From Holosporaceae bacterium UBA3830 (GTDB lineage Bacteria > Pseudomonadota > Alphaproteobacteria > UBA3830): a stretch of DNA of 6,023 bases. Within the stretch, counting starts at the first letter, position 1, and every line of letters begins with the position of its first letter. The notes under the pieces are model-generated. The model was not told where the DNA came from. It did not search any database and was given only the letters and a program-made list of their open reading frames with translations. Of the stretch, positions 5,802-6,023 are shown one piece after another. Where the stretch lies: contig DGIE01000024.1 of assembly GCA_002393025.1 (NCBI GenBank), forward strand, positions 1 through 6,023. The letters are read 5' to 3'. The position numbers and the translations under genes are program-made.

Positions 5802-5810
5802 TTATCCACA
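5802..5810 (+). promoter_or_regulatory. DnaA box 5 (perfect)
   Basis: TTATCCACA, preceded by a two-mismatch form TTGTACACA (5790-5798). It is the last box of the cluster. Confidence 0.82.
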
Positions 5811-5853
5811 ACCAATTTTATGAATAGGCAGAAAATTCGCGTACCGTGGTTAA

Positions 5854-5994
5854 GGAAAACTCAAAAAGACGCTAAAAACGCTAGAAAATGAGGCACAGCA
5901 AATTGATGTACCAAACAAAAAAATGCAACGCCAATTAGAAATTATAACAAACATTAAAGGAGTGGGTTCAAAATTAGCTCTTGCAATTTTATAG
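5854..5994 (+). pseudogene. Fragment resembling the C-terminal part of an IS110-type transposase
   Basis: An open frame between a stop at 5851-5853 and the stop at 5992-5994 encodes 46 residues. The first half is a Lys/Glu/Gln-rich helix (KKTLKTLENEAQQID). The second half reads LEIITNIKGVGSKLALAIL, like the helix-hairpin-helix segment (LxxIPGIGxxTAxxLL) that lies after a coiled helix in IS110/IS1111 transposases. The segment normally continues well past this point and the protein is far longer, so both ends are missing. I see no catalytic residues and no start with a ribosome site. The assignment rests on one short motif and could be wrong; other HhH proteins fit as well. Confidence 0.45.
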
Positions 5995-5996
5995 CG

Positions 5997-6023
5997 ATTC
6001 TTCTATCAAAAGAGAAAGTTAAC
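5997..6023. repeat. 27-bp repeat, right copy (see 4187-4213)
   Basis: It matches 4187-4213 with one mismatch and ends with the window at TTAAC, the start of CtrA box 1 in the left copy. Similarity probably continues outside, so another CtrA-box block may begin here, right after the transposase-like remnant. Confidence 0.88.

Larger units (their letters stand above)
5580..5815. other. oriC: Candidate chromosomal replication origin core (oriC)
   Basis: This 236-bp AT-rich stretch contains five perfect 9-mer DnaA boxes (TTATCCACA), at least two one-mismatch boxes, a perfect IHF consensus and an AT-rich imperfect hairpin at its left edge that could be the unwinding element. Two boxes point one way on the left and three the other way on the right. 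I saw no perfect DnaA box elsewhere in the window. DnaA would bind and open the duplex here. CtrA, bound to the adjacent array, would be expected to hold initiation back, as it does in Caulobacter. No plasmid replication gene is visible, which favours a chromosomal origin, but the window is short. Confidence 0.75.

Noticed and set aside
5576..5815. Minus-strand open frame of 79 residues
   Set aside because: It runs through all five DnaA boxes and the AT-rich hairpin; its Asn/Tyr/Phe-rich composition is what AT-rich origin DNA gives by chance.

Overview
The window looks like part of an alphaproteobacterial chromosome around a replication origin. It is fairly AT-rich, and the low-complexity secreted proteins would suit a host-associated lineage such as Holosporales or Rickettsiales, but no gene here fixes the genus. 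The alphaproteobacterial reading rests on many perfect TTAA-N7-TTAA boxes, the consensus of the cell-cycle regulator CtrA, next to a cluster of perfect DnaA boxes. In Caulobacter the same two kinds of site are mixed at the origin.

Left part (1-3261, minus strand): two genes form a probable operon, read from 3261 down to 136. The first encodes a 697-residue exported, very acidic, mostly disordered protein. The second, 9 bp downstream with a perfect Shine-Dalgarno that touches the first gene's stop codon, encodes a 340-residue exported protein. It has seven near-identical 15-residue Tyr/Asp/Arg/Ser repeats followed by a charged coiled coil. Both have signal peptides and share RRSS and YYxDD-type segments, so they may act together outside the cytoplasm. 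I recognise no known family for either. A 36-bp direct repeat lies downstream of the operon.

Middle (3337-4158, plus strand): a complete, divergently transcribed metallo-beta-lactamase-fold hydrolase of the PhnP-like group, with all expected metal ligands.

Right part (4159-6023): about 1.86 kb with no convincing intact gene. It holds ten perfect TTAA-N7-TTAA boxes (4209-4425 and on to 5425; none seen in the first 4.16 kb), several families of diverged repeats, an AT-rich hairpin, five perfect DnaA boxes (TTATCCACA) with near-matches, and a perfect IHF consensus between the DnaA boxes. It ends in a remnant that resembles the C-terminus of an IS110-type transposase, followed by a second copy of the sequence that opens the array. 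I read 4200-5815 as a candidate chromosomal origin (oriC) with an unusually long CtrA-box array on one side.
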